Shown piece by piece: positions 19,412 through 29,500 of a DNA stretch of 38,728 bases. Position 1 is the first letter of the stretch, and each line of letters begins with the position of its first letter. Made by a program: the position numbers and the translations under genes. Origin of the DNA: Perkinsus olseni (Eukaryota; Perkinsozoa; Perkinsida; Perkinsidae); NCBI GenBank assembly GCA_013115135.1, contig JABANP010000496.1, positions 1 to 38,728 of the forward strand. Reading direction: 5' to 3'. Below the pieces are notes generated by a model. That model worked only from the letters and a program-made list of their open reading frames with translations, was not told where the DNA came from and made no database searches.

Positions 19412-19560
19412 GCTCGAATAAGTGACGGAAGTGATATTTTCGAGCGCTCTGTGAGCGCCGCCCAATAATTTGCCGGAAAGGGAGACAACCACTTCGAGCG
19501 GGGAGCAAAGATAAACTCTAAAATTTCGAGCATCTGAAAACACATGGGCCACGTGATGAT
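19412..19560. repeat. Repeat shared with 22528-22640 (copy 1)
   Basis: The stretch starting GAATAAGTGACGGAAGTGATATT and continuing through GAGCGGGGAGCAAAG matches 22528-22620 (GAATAAGTGACGGAATTGATATT ... GCGGGGAGCATA) with moderate divergence. Short ORFs in both copies do not preserve frame, so I regard it as a dispersed or duplicated noncoding segment. Confidence 0.65.
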
Positions 19561-19860
19561 GAGGTATCATGGGGAGAGCCTAGGGCGGCCACGCTCCAGT
19601 AGCGACTGATATAACCTACGTCAAAGCATTGTGAGCTCCGTTCGTTGATTTGTTCAAGACTTCAAGTTCAAGTTGAGTTCACGCTTAATCCTGCTCCAAC
19701 TTCTGGTACCAGACAAGCGGTTCTCCCTCTGATTCGTGATCAGTGAGCTGCTCGTGAGCTGCTCCGCGAGTAATACTCACCCACCGCAGGCGAGCAGCCA
19801 TCACTTCTGGGACAGAAGTAGTACTGTCACATTCGTTCGAGCCCTAGGACGACTTAATCA

Positions 19861-19917
19861 TTCTATCGGGCAAGTTTGACACTGAAAATTTTTCAGTGTC
19901 AAACTTGCCCGATAGAA
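19861..19917. repeat. Perfect 28-bp inverted repeat with 1-bp spacer
   Basis: The left arm 19861-19888 begins TTCTATCGGGCAAG and the right arm 19890-19917 ends CTTGCCCGATAGAA. All 28 positions pair, around a single T at 19889. No ORF spans it. Such a structure could form a cruciform in DNA or a very stable hairpin in RNA. Confidence 0.97.
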
Positions 19918-20540
19918 AGACGTACGACAACCGACAGACCGCAGCGGTACTGCAGACTTTGCTATTCACGGCGTGTGATGTGTGACGCAGAGCGATGTCT
20001 CACGAGCCCATTGGCAGCTTAGACCAGCAATGAGCAGTGAGTCGAAGAGCATGATGTCAAATACAATGAAATCTACTGAGCGAAACGCCTGAAATGTTAG
20101 AGAATCTCTACTGGAGAAGCTTTGCCTTGGCAAAAGCAAGTTGGCGCGTGCGAACGAGAAGCGGCCCTGGGGCGTGTCGCAAGGGGTTGTAACTTCCGAA
20201 AAAATATCCGACGGGCAATGTTTGCCGCGGCCAACACAAGGGCATGATACCTTCACAAAACATCTACAGCACGAGAGAGACAACTTCCTTGGGGATACCT
20301 CTTCGATGGATTCAACAGGAGAAGGGCTCCTTCCGAAGGTGGGAGCTCAAAGACTCTATAAAAGTGGTGCTCGCTTTGATCCTGGAAATGAATCAGAAGT
20401 GACTATAACCCAAGGATGGCTCTCTTGAGCGATGGAGAATGTGCTTTCATATGTTACACGAACACGAAGATCACTGTGCGTCGAATGAGACTGTAGTCTT
20501 ACACTTCCAGAAGGGGAAGCGCCTCCTTTTCTTGGATTCA

Positions 20541-20678
20541 TCAGTACGTCTCGAGGCGGATTGGCGTTTGCGCTTCGTAAGTCGGTGGTGGTTCTTCGGG
20601 GTCATCCGGTCGACGTCTGTTGGCGACTGCGTACCCTGGTTCATCGTACGGTACGATTCGTACCTGCACGTCAGGCAT
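20541..20678 (-). CDS. Small protein with EEPPPTYEAQ motif (copy 2), 45 aa
   Basis: The ORF begins MPDVQVRIVPYD and ends in RLETY. It carries the PPPTYE core shared with the ORF at 14714-15028 and starts 38 bp downstream of the decayed secreted-protein gene, mirroring the first copy. The PPxY-type motif and flanking acidic residues (DDPEE) are the only recognisable features. It is short, so coding status rests on conservation between the two copies. Confidence 0.45.
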   Translation of the reverse strand: MPDVQVRIVPYDEPGYAVANRRRPDDPEEPPPTYEAQTPIRLETY

Positions 20679-20715
20679 TAACGCAGGTTGCGTTACACAG
20701 TGGAGAGGCGCCGGC

Positions 20716-21620
20716 TTATGGTGGAGGGTCGCCAACTGGATAGTCACGAGGGTTAGCGGCGGCCACGGGAGGGGAGGCCCTAGCAAGGTTACATCGCAGC
20801 GTATGTAGCAAGAATGGAAGGTCTCTTCTGAAGAGACTCTTCATCGCTCACCTAAATTCCTCCAATGTGCTCGGTCGAATGCGTGCGTCGGAGAGCATGA
20901 TCTTGTTGCAACTTGCCGTTGTGATTTACCCTATCTCCGTAGATTGGCACTCTTCCACATGAAAGTTTGAAGAAGGACCTCGACTTCCTCCAAGATTTCA
21001 TTGGTCTTCAGTTATATGATGCCGCCGATTATATTTCCTACTAGGAAATATTGAAGGAAATACTAGGAAATTCCTAGAGCTTTGTTGAACACGTGGGCCT
21101 GATGTTTCCTCTCAAAAGTCACTTTCAATTCAACCAGCACAACCGCTGTGTACTTCAATCAAGACCGCCTTCCAGTACGGCTCATGCCTTTCGAAGGTCG
21201 CCACAACTCCTCCTCCTGGTGGACCGCGTTAGCTGAGGTCACTCAATGCGACAGGCTCTAGCTTACCAAAGCGATAATCTCCGGCCAATGGCTTATCGAA
21301 TCGGAAAGTTTCCGACGGAAACCTTCCGCCGGCGTATCGGGCTGGGAGCTTCGCGGTGGCTCTGGGTAAGTCAAGGTGTAGACCGTAGACCCTGCATCGC
21401 TCCCTGTCCGCCAGGGCCTGTCGTATTGTTGTAGGCGCCTCACGTGCGCTTCACGTTCAAATGTCTGCCTGGCGCCACTCAGCAACCTTGCGTCTGGACT
21501 CGTTAACCGCGCGACCACACCTTCTCCCCGGCCATCCGGCTCGTTGTGCAAGACACACTGCTCGCTTGTAAACTGGATCTCGTCGAGTCGTTGTGGATTG
21601 AACGAAGCCCCATGTTGCAA
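20716..21620 (-). pseudogene. Decayed second copy of the secreted-protein gene
   Basis: The N-terminal half survives as an ORF at 21258-21620 with MQHGAS, DEIQFTSEQC, TYPEPPRSSQ and PAEGF matching the intact gene at 15098-16076. The frame is then broken. The 3' part is still alignable: EEVEVLLQ corresponds to EKAEAFFF, and NKIMLSDAR to HKIMLFDTN, but a TAA lies between them and a foldback-rich insert (CTAGGAAATTCCTAG) sits near 21035-21090. The last exon (20716-20779, 64 nt, ending YPVGDPPP and stop) and its acceptor are intact, after a 72-nt intron. I see no usable signal peptide. Probably nonfunctional. Confidence 0.75.
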
Positions 21621-21667
21621 GATGGTCGTTACTTCATCTCTCCAGGTTTATATGCAGACTGCACTTT

Positions 21668-21706
21668 GATGAGCTGCTTGCTCACCGACTGAGCAAGCAG
21701 CTCATC
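21668..21706. repeat. 17-bp perfect hairpin, 5-nt loop
   Basis: GATGAGCTGCTTGCTCA (21668-21684) pairs fully with its reverse complement at 21690-21706 around loop CCGAC. The left arm overlaps the region matching the secreted-protein N-terminus, so the inverted arm probably arose by a local duplication during decay of that copy. Confidence 0.9.
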
Positions 21707-22527
21707 GGAGTAATGACAGTAATACTCGTGCTTCCCAAAGAATCAAGCTTCTACCAGCGGTTGGTTGAGCCAACCAGAGTCTGGTTACCAGACAAGTGAT
21801 ATGTCAATCACCAGGAAGTTGTTGGTCATCCGGGAAGGGCGGTAGCAACTTGCCTATTGTGAAAAGACTGATTGGGAACATAACACACGGTTTCTGCCGT
21901 CTGTAATCCAATCTTTGACCTATGGTCTTTGCATCACGAACGATTAAGCTTAGCTTCAGCGTAGCTTCTGATCGGAGCAAAGATAGGATCAGCGTCGCTG
22001 ATTCAGTGATATGAACACTAAAGTGTTCTTGAAGGGCACGCCACCGTATGTCCTCGAGAAGCATTCTTATCAGAGGCAGTCCCCCATCCAGGATGGGCCA
22101 TCCTGGTCATAGAAGAACATCGAGTGAGCGGGGATTCACAACTGTCGATCACGAAAGCTCAATTACGCCCCGCTCAAGTTCTAGATTATCAGTCAAATGG
22201 CCAACCCTCACTGAGGTTACCTGAGGCATGAGACTTTCCCAAGCTGTTAAAGTCCACGAAGTTCTCGTAGACCTGCGGCTTATGTCCACGCCGAGCACTC
22301 AGTCACTCGGTGATGGAATAGTACTCAACGAATACCGGTGTCTGCTTGACGGGGAAGCGATGGCGGGGTTTCTCTACTCTCGCTCTCGAACTATGCTGAA
22401 CAGCCTGTCCTCGTTTGGAACGAGAGAGGTCCGGGGATTATTGACAACGTCTGAGGACACTCGCATAGTGTGGGCTCATCGGCACTTCAACAGGAGTAGT
22501 GTAAATGGAAGCTCCGAACTTATTCGA
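21707..22527. other. No gene recognised
   Basis: ORFs of 86 aa (minus, 21804-22064) and 102 aa (plus, 22228-22536) exist, but neither has a motif, a signal peptide or a second copy to support it. Confidence 0.4.
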
Positions 22528-22640
22528 GTCGAATAAGTGACGGAATTGATATTCTCGAGCGCTCAATAGGCGACGCCCATAAATCGGAAAGAGAGACAGC
22601 CACTCCGCGCGGGGAGCATATGGCCAACACAGATGAACTC
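22528..22640. repeat. Repeat shared with 19412-19560 (copy 2)
   Basis: Moderately diverged match to 19412-19505: GAATAAGTGACGGA, GATATT(C/T)TCGAGCGCTC and GCGGGGAGCA are shared. Copy order relative to the protease and secreted-protein genes differs from copy 1, so this is not a simple single-block duplication. Confidence 0.6.
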
Positions 22641-22799
22641 GAGAATCTTGACTAAGGTCTTATCGGGCAGAATAATGGTCGCGATCGCAATATAGTGTCC
22701 TCCTCGTTCAGGCATTGTGTCTGTCCGAGGCCTTCTATTTTCGCATAAGTGTTGCAACAGCTAGAGCTGCGTGCCAGTGGGATGCTCACGACTCACAAA

Positions 22800-23030
22800 C
22801 GGTTCATGATAAACCGAGTTCTCGTACATTTTCGAATACTCGTATACCTTGGCCTCGTACACGGAATGCCCGTACACCGAATACTCGTACACGAAATACT
22901 CATACACCGGAAACTTGTACATATAACACTCGTCCACCGGACCATAATAATCCACGCGCATAATACTCGTGCACTCTCAGCTCGTACACCGGCATTCCGT
23001 ACACTCTCCTCCCGTACACACATTAGCACG
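22800..23030. repeat. Degenerate 15-bp TCGTACACCGAATAC-type repeat
   Basis: About ten imperfect copies of a 15-bp unit built on CTCGTACACCGAATA run from about 22818 to 22960, with looser copies to 23030 and scattered GTAC-rich echoes to 23350. On the minus strand the 15-bp unit keeps a reading frame and gives pentapeptide repeats such as VYEYS, VYEYF, VYGHS and VYEAK within a 66-aa ORF (22761-22961). That ORF has no supported start or neighbours, so I list it as a repeat rather than a gene. Confidence 0.75.
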
Positions 23031-23759
23031 AATTCTCCACAAACGATACTGCCTCTTTCACTTCGCCATTCCCCGCAGCGAACGGCTCAAGAATGCTACT
23101 CGGCAGCATTCTATACGAGAAGTGCTTGTGTACGGATTGATAGGGTACCAGGTCGATGTGAATGACTCGCACGGGTATTATGTATACAAGTAATATCCGT
23201 ATCTGAGTTATTAACAATGCTCGTCGAGTATTGTCCGTCAGGTACCATGTGTACGAGCCTCAAGTGTACGAAATGACGATGTGCGGATCCGAGAGGAGTA
23301 CAACTACTCGTATTCAGACTGGATAATTCAGTCTAAAAGTCATGTACGAGTTTTCGATATACCAAGTTTGTGCTGCTGGTGCCGGTACCAGCATCTACAA
23401 GGCCGTGATCGACATAAAGTTGTTGGAATTTTATTCTGTGTCTCAACAAGTGTGCTTTGATATCTTCTGGCATGAAGCTAGTGGAGTCGGTCCACCACTA
23501 CGTGTTACTGAGATTGTTGGCGTAATTATACTTCCTTTGACTCTTATGTAGTATTCACCTCTATTACCACTTCGAGCTTCTGCGGCAGGAAGAAGTTCTG
23601 CCTGCCTCGACGACAAAGAGTGATGAGTTGCCCACAAAGGTTCTGCCATAGGTTCTGCTTGATTCCTCCAACGCGACATGCAGAGATACACCAACATCAT
23701 CTGGCATGCAGCATGAACACATCGACAGTAGTACAGAGTGGAAGAAGCAGCCACAGAGC

Positions 23760-24766
23760 TCAGTCGTGCTCTGGTCTCCCGATGCAACGCCCGAAAACCC
23801 AAGCAACTCCCCTTGAGCGTTGAACCCTTTTCTTGCAGCGAGGTGCTCGATTTTTTTGCCATGACTCGCGAGACACAAATTTCTTAACACCAGTTCCTTC
23901 AGATGTTGTAAGACCTACAACTCTAGCGCCGAAATCGACGTGCAGACGATACTGTACGAATAAGGGTCTGCCGAGGACGAAGTCGTTCTGAGACTTACCT
24001 GCGTCGATAACCATAAGTCTACACCAGCCACCCGTACATACCCGTACGTGTCTGGTCAAGGGGACCTCAAAGGTAAATGCATCGTCTACTTTGATCACTA
24101 TCACCGGCAGGTGTCGGATGGCCCTTTTGCGCGACCAAATCCGACCATTAGCGTCGACAAACGCAGTCAATCTCTTATCCTTTTTGGAGTTGAACCTGAG
24201 CATTTTGCTACCATCGACGCGGTCCAGACCAAACTCCGCTTCAAAAGCCTCCCATACCATCGAGAATACTGGCCGGGGTAGGGTGGTAACATCATCGCCG
24301 CTATCGAAGGCCAGAGGAAGTTCCCCTTTGGCATTTCCGGGGGGGAACGAATTTTGCTCGAGCGTCGGTCCCATCAGTCGACTCTTGGTTGAAGAACCCC
24401 TCACCCAGACCGCTGATGCAAGTATCGCTACCATTTGTTCGGCCCACACCGGTTTCACGAGAGGGAACAGAGTGGTACCTTCTGTCCGCTCCAAGGGTTG
24501 GCCGAGCACTAAGCGTCCATTCATACCGACGGAAAACTTGAACACGTGGATGGAGACAGTAGGCTGAGGGATCTCTCCGGCATCCACAAGCTGTTTGATC
24601 ATCAAACTTTGATGAACGAAGGGGTCTTAACTTGAGCATGGGGTTCTTGCGGTAGAGAGAAGCTGAGGCCTAGCAGAGCGTAGGGTTGTATGTCTTTGTC
24701 TACGCGTGAGCAGCCGACCATCAGGCCGATTTGGAATTTGCTGATCTTGCGCTCACCGAAGGTAGA
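23760..24766 (-). pseudogene. 5'-truncated aspartic protease copy
   Basis: This is closely related to the protease at 17863-19194. From 24605 downward it stays open for 281 codons and keeps the second catalytic motif AFDSGDDVTTL, the LVLGQPL strand and the basic C-terminus. Upstream, a 14-bp insertion next to GTTTGATCATCAAAC (about 24595-24612) breaks the frame. Similarity ends abruptly near 24765, after CTCACCGAAG, so the whole first lobe with the DTG motif and signal peptide is missing. A one-lobed product could not be a standard pepsin. The long conserved frame suggests recent loss. Confidence 0.8.
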
Positions 24767-24789
24767 TTGCTTAGGCGACATCTTGCTAT

Positions 24790-25537
24790 CTTAATACCTC
24801 TCGCATTTTCTCAGGATTGAGTACCTGCCCCGACGATCAAGACGCGCTCCGCCGCATCGCATCAGTCAACTGGGAGTGTTGGGTGAGACTGTGGTGTAAA
24901 TTAGCCCGAGACCCGAAGACCAGCAGACATCGCCAGGATGTCCAACACACTTCGGGCCAGCGGCCAATACAACACCGCAGTCACATTGCCTGGCACGCAA
25001 GCACACAGGCAATGTCTCCCAGATAACTAACCAAGGGTAAAAGAAAAATTTCCTCGGAACCGGCCCGGAAGACCTTCTCACGCCGGGTTCCGCTCCTTAC
25101 AACCACGAACGCAACATATCGTTGCTACCACTTTGGTCGATTACGGGGGCGCGCGAATAGCTCGCGCACAAACGATGCTTGCTACGCTTGCTTGAACTTG
25201 CTCAGCTTAGAAAATAATTGCTTAGAAAATATACTTTCTCCTTAGGAAAAAGATTTTAATCTGCCCCGACGAAAGACTAATTTTTGGTCTAAGGTCCATG
25301 CCAGAGCAATTCTAAGATCAACTCGGCAGATTCAGAGTCCTGTTCAATAAACCATTTCTCTAACTCAGGCGCGATTCCGTGATTGACCTTCACGCGTAGA
25401 ACTCGGTTCCAGAGTCGATTATGAGTTTCAGAATCCGGATATCAGAGTTCGTTTACTTGTCCTTGCCTCGACTCTTAGGGCTCGCTTCAATCTTACGGAC
25501 ATCCCCTTAATTTAGGCATCTTTCACGAGGCATCAGA
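24790..25537. other. No gene recognised
   Basis: AT-richer stretch with short near-repeats (GCTTAGAAAATA twice, about 25205-25230). No convincing ORF. Confidence 0.5.
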
Positions 25538-26002
25538 TTGAAGATTTTGGCCGGAATCATGCCCCATGATTCTCAGCATAGTAGATTGTCTATGTCTTGT
25601 TATTCTCCCTGTCGTATGGCACCCACATCATCATCTTCCTCGACAGCTTCCACTGACACTCCTCCTCCTCTCATCACCCACACAGACGTCATCGCGAAAC
25701 TCAATGGCGAGGAGGCCTCCTATGCCACGAGTGTAACGAGCTCGAATTATATCGACCTTAAGTGCATGGTAGTATTGAAGGGATCTTGGGGGGCCTTGCT
25801 AACGCCAGTGGTACTGGTAGCGTCCGCCGGTTGTAGTCTGCTTAACGCAACGAACTCAACTCATTCTTATAATGATATCATTATGTACAACTCGTCTTCT
25901 TCGTCCCTCCGCCCGATCGAGCGTTCATTGACCAGCGATGACTTCATCAGAGCCTTGAGTAAGATGAATTGCTGGCCCGCACCGAAAGTCACCCGAAATT
26001 GA
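25538..26002 (+). CDS. Hypothetical ORF, possible 5' exon of the EXD2-like gene
   Basis: This 154-codon ORF has an internal Met (MAPTSSSSS, about residue 27) followed by a Ser/Thr-rich stretch and HTDVIAKLNGEE. I do not recognise it. A donor at ATG|GTAGTA (about 25768) would leave phase 0, which is the phase needed to join the exon at 26579. Another donor at TTGA|GTAAGA (about 25953) also exists. Whether this is the N-terminus of the exonuclease gene or a separate gene cannot be settled from the sequence. Confidence 0.35.
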   Translation: MKILAGIMPHDSQHSRLSMSCYSPCRMAPTSSSSSTASTDTPPPLITHTDVIAKLNGEEASYATSVTSSNYIDLKCMVVLKGSWGALLTPVVLVASAGCSLLNATNSTHSYNDIIMYNSSSSSLRPIERSLTSDDFIRALSKMNCWPAPKVTRN

Positions 26003-26512
26003 AATTCTTACCGGCGGAAGCGCCTCCCTCAACTCTCCTATGGGGGCACGCCGCTAATCCGACCCGTTCAATCTCGAATTCGCTGGATGCCCCTACTTCG
26101 ACATGACCGCTGCTGTCTTGAATCGCTAGCGTGATATCCCCGACCGCTGGCGTAACGGCCTCTCGGCAGGATACGCCTCTCAAATCGACATCACGTCGGC
26201 ATTGAGGATCTCAATGGTAAAAGTTATACCCCTGCGCAAACCGATGGTCGACTTGTTTTCCGGCGATTCGGGCTTGGTGAGATCATTTTTGCCTGAACGC
26301 CCGCGGTGCATCATGCGGACTCTGATGAGAAAGAAAATTTCCTTCGTGAGGGCTGAAGTCTTGATTCCATACTGGAAGAAGCTTTCGCCACTGGACCATA
26401 GGGTTGCGTCAACCTTTCCACGGGATAGTACTGGAGTTTGGCTTTCCCGTGGCTCAATGAGCTGATGTGAATCATATTGCTGGAGTGGTCGAGCCGTTAT
26501 CCTTCGCGTCAT
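25989..26512 (-). CDS. Possible minus-strand gene, frameshifted, unknown family
   Basis: Two adjacent minus-strand ORFs (26180-26512 and 25989-26183) read as one protein-like sequence if a frame change near 26183 is allowed: ITFTIEILNADV then LRGVSCREAV and GDITLAIQDSSG. The junction carries GTGATGTC, which could be a 5-bp duplication. A donor-like G|GTAAGAAT follows GASAG near 26010. The plus strand here also reads protein-like but with in-frame TAA and TAG. I recognise no family. It may be an overlapping gene, a decayed gene, or noncoding intron of the plus-strand gene. Confidence 0.25.
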
Positions 26513-26550
26513 TCACCTGGAAGGTCGAGGGTTCAATCCCGAGGACTCGT
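26475..26550 (+). ncRNA. tRNA-like remnant with B-box
   Basis: TGGAGTGGTCGAGCCGTTATCC resembles a tRNA D-arm with an A-box, and GGTCGAGGGTTCAATCCC contains a good B-box (GGTTCAATCCC, 26530-26540). The 3' half of the T-stem (CCGAGG instead of CCTCG) and the acceptor do not pair, so it cannot be a working tRNA. It lies just upstream of the exon at 26579. Confidence 0.35.
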
Positions 26551-26578
26551 AATTGTGTTTGGAGTCCTTGCTCTACAG

Positions 26579-29500
26579 GTATACGACCTCAACACAGATG
26601 CATCACCTTACCACACAGTCCTCGTGTGCCTCGAGTCGTCCAAACGGGTGGACGAAAGTGCCGTGTTGGCCCGACTGGGACTTGCATCGGCTCCCAGGAG
26701 TACATTGACAATGTCCAGTAATTGCGAGGCTAGTGTTGGTAATAAGTTAATTATGCCGTCGGGCAGACGTATAGCGAATCTGCCAAGTTTGCTTAGCTTC
26801 GTTAGATGCGAAACGAGCGCTGAAAGTCTTCTTGCGCCGTTTCGAGTGCCCCCCACCCGAACTCTGGTCATTCCCTTCCTTTTGAATATGACACTGGCGA
26901 GTAGCTTGATACCACGCTCCAGTGGTGGTGTCTTCCGTGTTTGAATCGCCTCATTGCTCTTGTCCTTTATAGGTCAAACACCTGGGAGTATCGGCCCGCT
27001 CTACCTCCCAGACTCTGAGGGCGTTGTTTGCCTCGTCGCATCGGAGGTGGCTGCGTCCAGCCTTCCGTTGCGAATCTCCGCGGGTTACGAGGGCTACGTC
27101 TATCTAGAGGAGCCTTTATCATTGGTAAATAATTACGTGGCAGTTTCTGTTCTTATCTGGGTTCTCTCAGCTCCATCTGGCGGATGCGAGCCAGGTGCTG
27201 CTACTTGACGTTGATGCGTGGCTCGGGGCTTCACCTGAGCTGGACACGGATATCGGTAAGAGCGCTCTCATTAGCGATGATAGAGGCCACGACACAGAGC
27301 GGAGAGCTCAAGGGCCCCCATATTCTTCTGTGACGGAAAAATCTTGGAATATTGACGGATCGATGTGGGCTGTTATTCAGTCAAAGTGATATCGTACTTC
27401 AATTTTCTCCTCGCGGGTTCGCGTTTCCAGTGGCGCGCTTCGAGAGGGGCACCACGTGGCATCTCTGTGTGAATGCTCGCTCCCTTCTCAGACTCATCAA
27501 GCGTTGATGGAGTAGATCTAGTGTGCACCAGACAACAGTTGGAGCCTCTCGTCGAGCTGTGGTCGTCTGGGATGACCATTGTTAGCATTGACTCGGAAAG
27601 GGACCCGGAAACACAGTCCATCTCCCTAGTCCAAGTGTCTTTATACGGCCCCGACCATCTACGGAGAGACTTCATCATCGATGTAATAGGCAAGCGCAGT
27701 TAGCTACATCAATTAAGTATAACAATTATCGATGATTCGACGCCGCATTTATTGCTGTGCCTGGAGTAGCTTCTAGGTGCGCGTAATGTCAGTTCGAAAG
27801 TTTCTATACGCCTTGAGGTCTGGCTCCGCTGATCACGCGTTGCTCTAGCGTCGGGTAGTGATATAAATTAGAGTATCCGATAAAAACAGGTAGAAGCATA
27901 CATCCTCCGGAAGATGAAAATTTTCAATCCCAGACGAAAATGGGAAGCGCCTCCCCAAAATGTTGCCTACTCGCGGTAGTACTAATAGAACATTTTTACT
28001 ATGACCATTCGCCCGACCGTGAAGTTAATAGTGAACACAAAGAAATGTTGGTAAAATAGCGATCTTCAGTGAGAGTTTGAGGTTGACCCAACCTGATTAT
28101 CGCCCTGCCGACTTGTGTCAGGCCCAAACGTTTGAGGACAAGGAGTATCTCGGGAGGGAGCTGGAGGAGCTTTTTGTATCTTTCAATGCGCTCAAAATAC
28201 TGCACTCGGCTACGAACGACTTACGGCATTTTGAGCTGTACTACTGTCTGAGGGTTCAGGAGGGCGATTGGTGTAACGTTAGGGTCAGTCTGCGATGAGC
28301 CAACAGAATTTCCTGGCTCCGCGCGATAGTGGAGTCTTGCTTCATCGCGAGAGCGTATCTGTGGTATTGGTTTGACTGATCGCCTGTCTGTTTGATTAAA
28401 AAACTTTTGAAACGGTTCATGTGAGAAATATTCGCTCGATAAATCTCAATTTTGCCGACCTTGAGAGTACAGTGGTGGAGAGCACGGATCGGTAGCGTAT
28501 CTGTCTCTCCGGAACTCTGCTGGAGTCTGAGTGCGTATCCGCAGCTATTGCTGTGTTTCAATACGCTAAAGCGCGCACAACTACGGTGCTGACTGGTGAA
28601 GGCCTCTTTTGTTGCGTTTCAGCCATCAGTGTTGATCAGTTTTAGGTAGAATTTGAGGACGTTTGGAGCTGGACTGGAGTTTGATTACGCTGTTATTGCC
28701 CGGGCAGTCGGTGCATCGTTCCTATTTTTCAGGAATTTCGAGGCGTGTGACTCCATTCGGGAGAGGGTGAATAACCTGCTCGACACACAAGTGCTCGGCA
28801 GTTGTCTCGGACAGTCCCGGCTGGGATTGGCAAAGCTGGCGGAAGTGTAGTACCTGGGAGGGTGTGGAAGTCGGTATCTGGGTAACCGTTGCGTAGTCTC
28901 TTCGGCCTTCGGGGATATCACCAGACTTCTCCCTTCCATCGTCATTGCATCATCATGTAGCCGTGCATTCAGAAGGCTCGTATGCCTTCCGGCGGAAGGC
29001 TTCCGCTCAACGCATTCCCTAAGAAGAAACACCTCTATTCTATTTCTGAGGAATTGCGGAACGTGTGGTTTCATCGTCGATGTAGGTACCTTGGCATCCA
29101 TATGGACAAGACACTTCAGACTGCTGATTGGTCTCGGAGGCCCCTCACGGAGGAGATGCGCCGCTACGCCATAGGGGACGCGAGAGTGCTGCTGCCGCTT
29201 ATCAAGGCGATGCACTCTAAAGTCCAGGGAAGCGAGACGCTACCGTTGGCTCTTCACAATTCGGTATCCGGCAAGACGATCGGGCACTCGATGAAACAGA
29301 ATCATCCACCCAGTGCTCCTCGGGAGCGTCGAGGTGGTCGGTCGTGGCACGTGAAAAAGCCGGTTTACGGTAATGTGGCACTGGAGGACCCCACCGGGCT
29401 ACTTATGTGTAGAATTTCGAAACAGAAGAGCAACTGGTACGTCCGCAAAAACCTAGCGACCGAGGTTGAAGCTGGCAGAATCCGACTGAAGTTCTACCCG

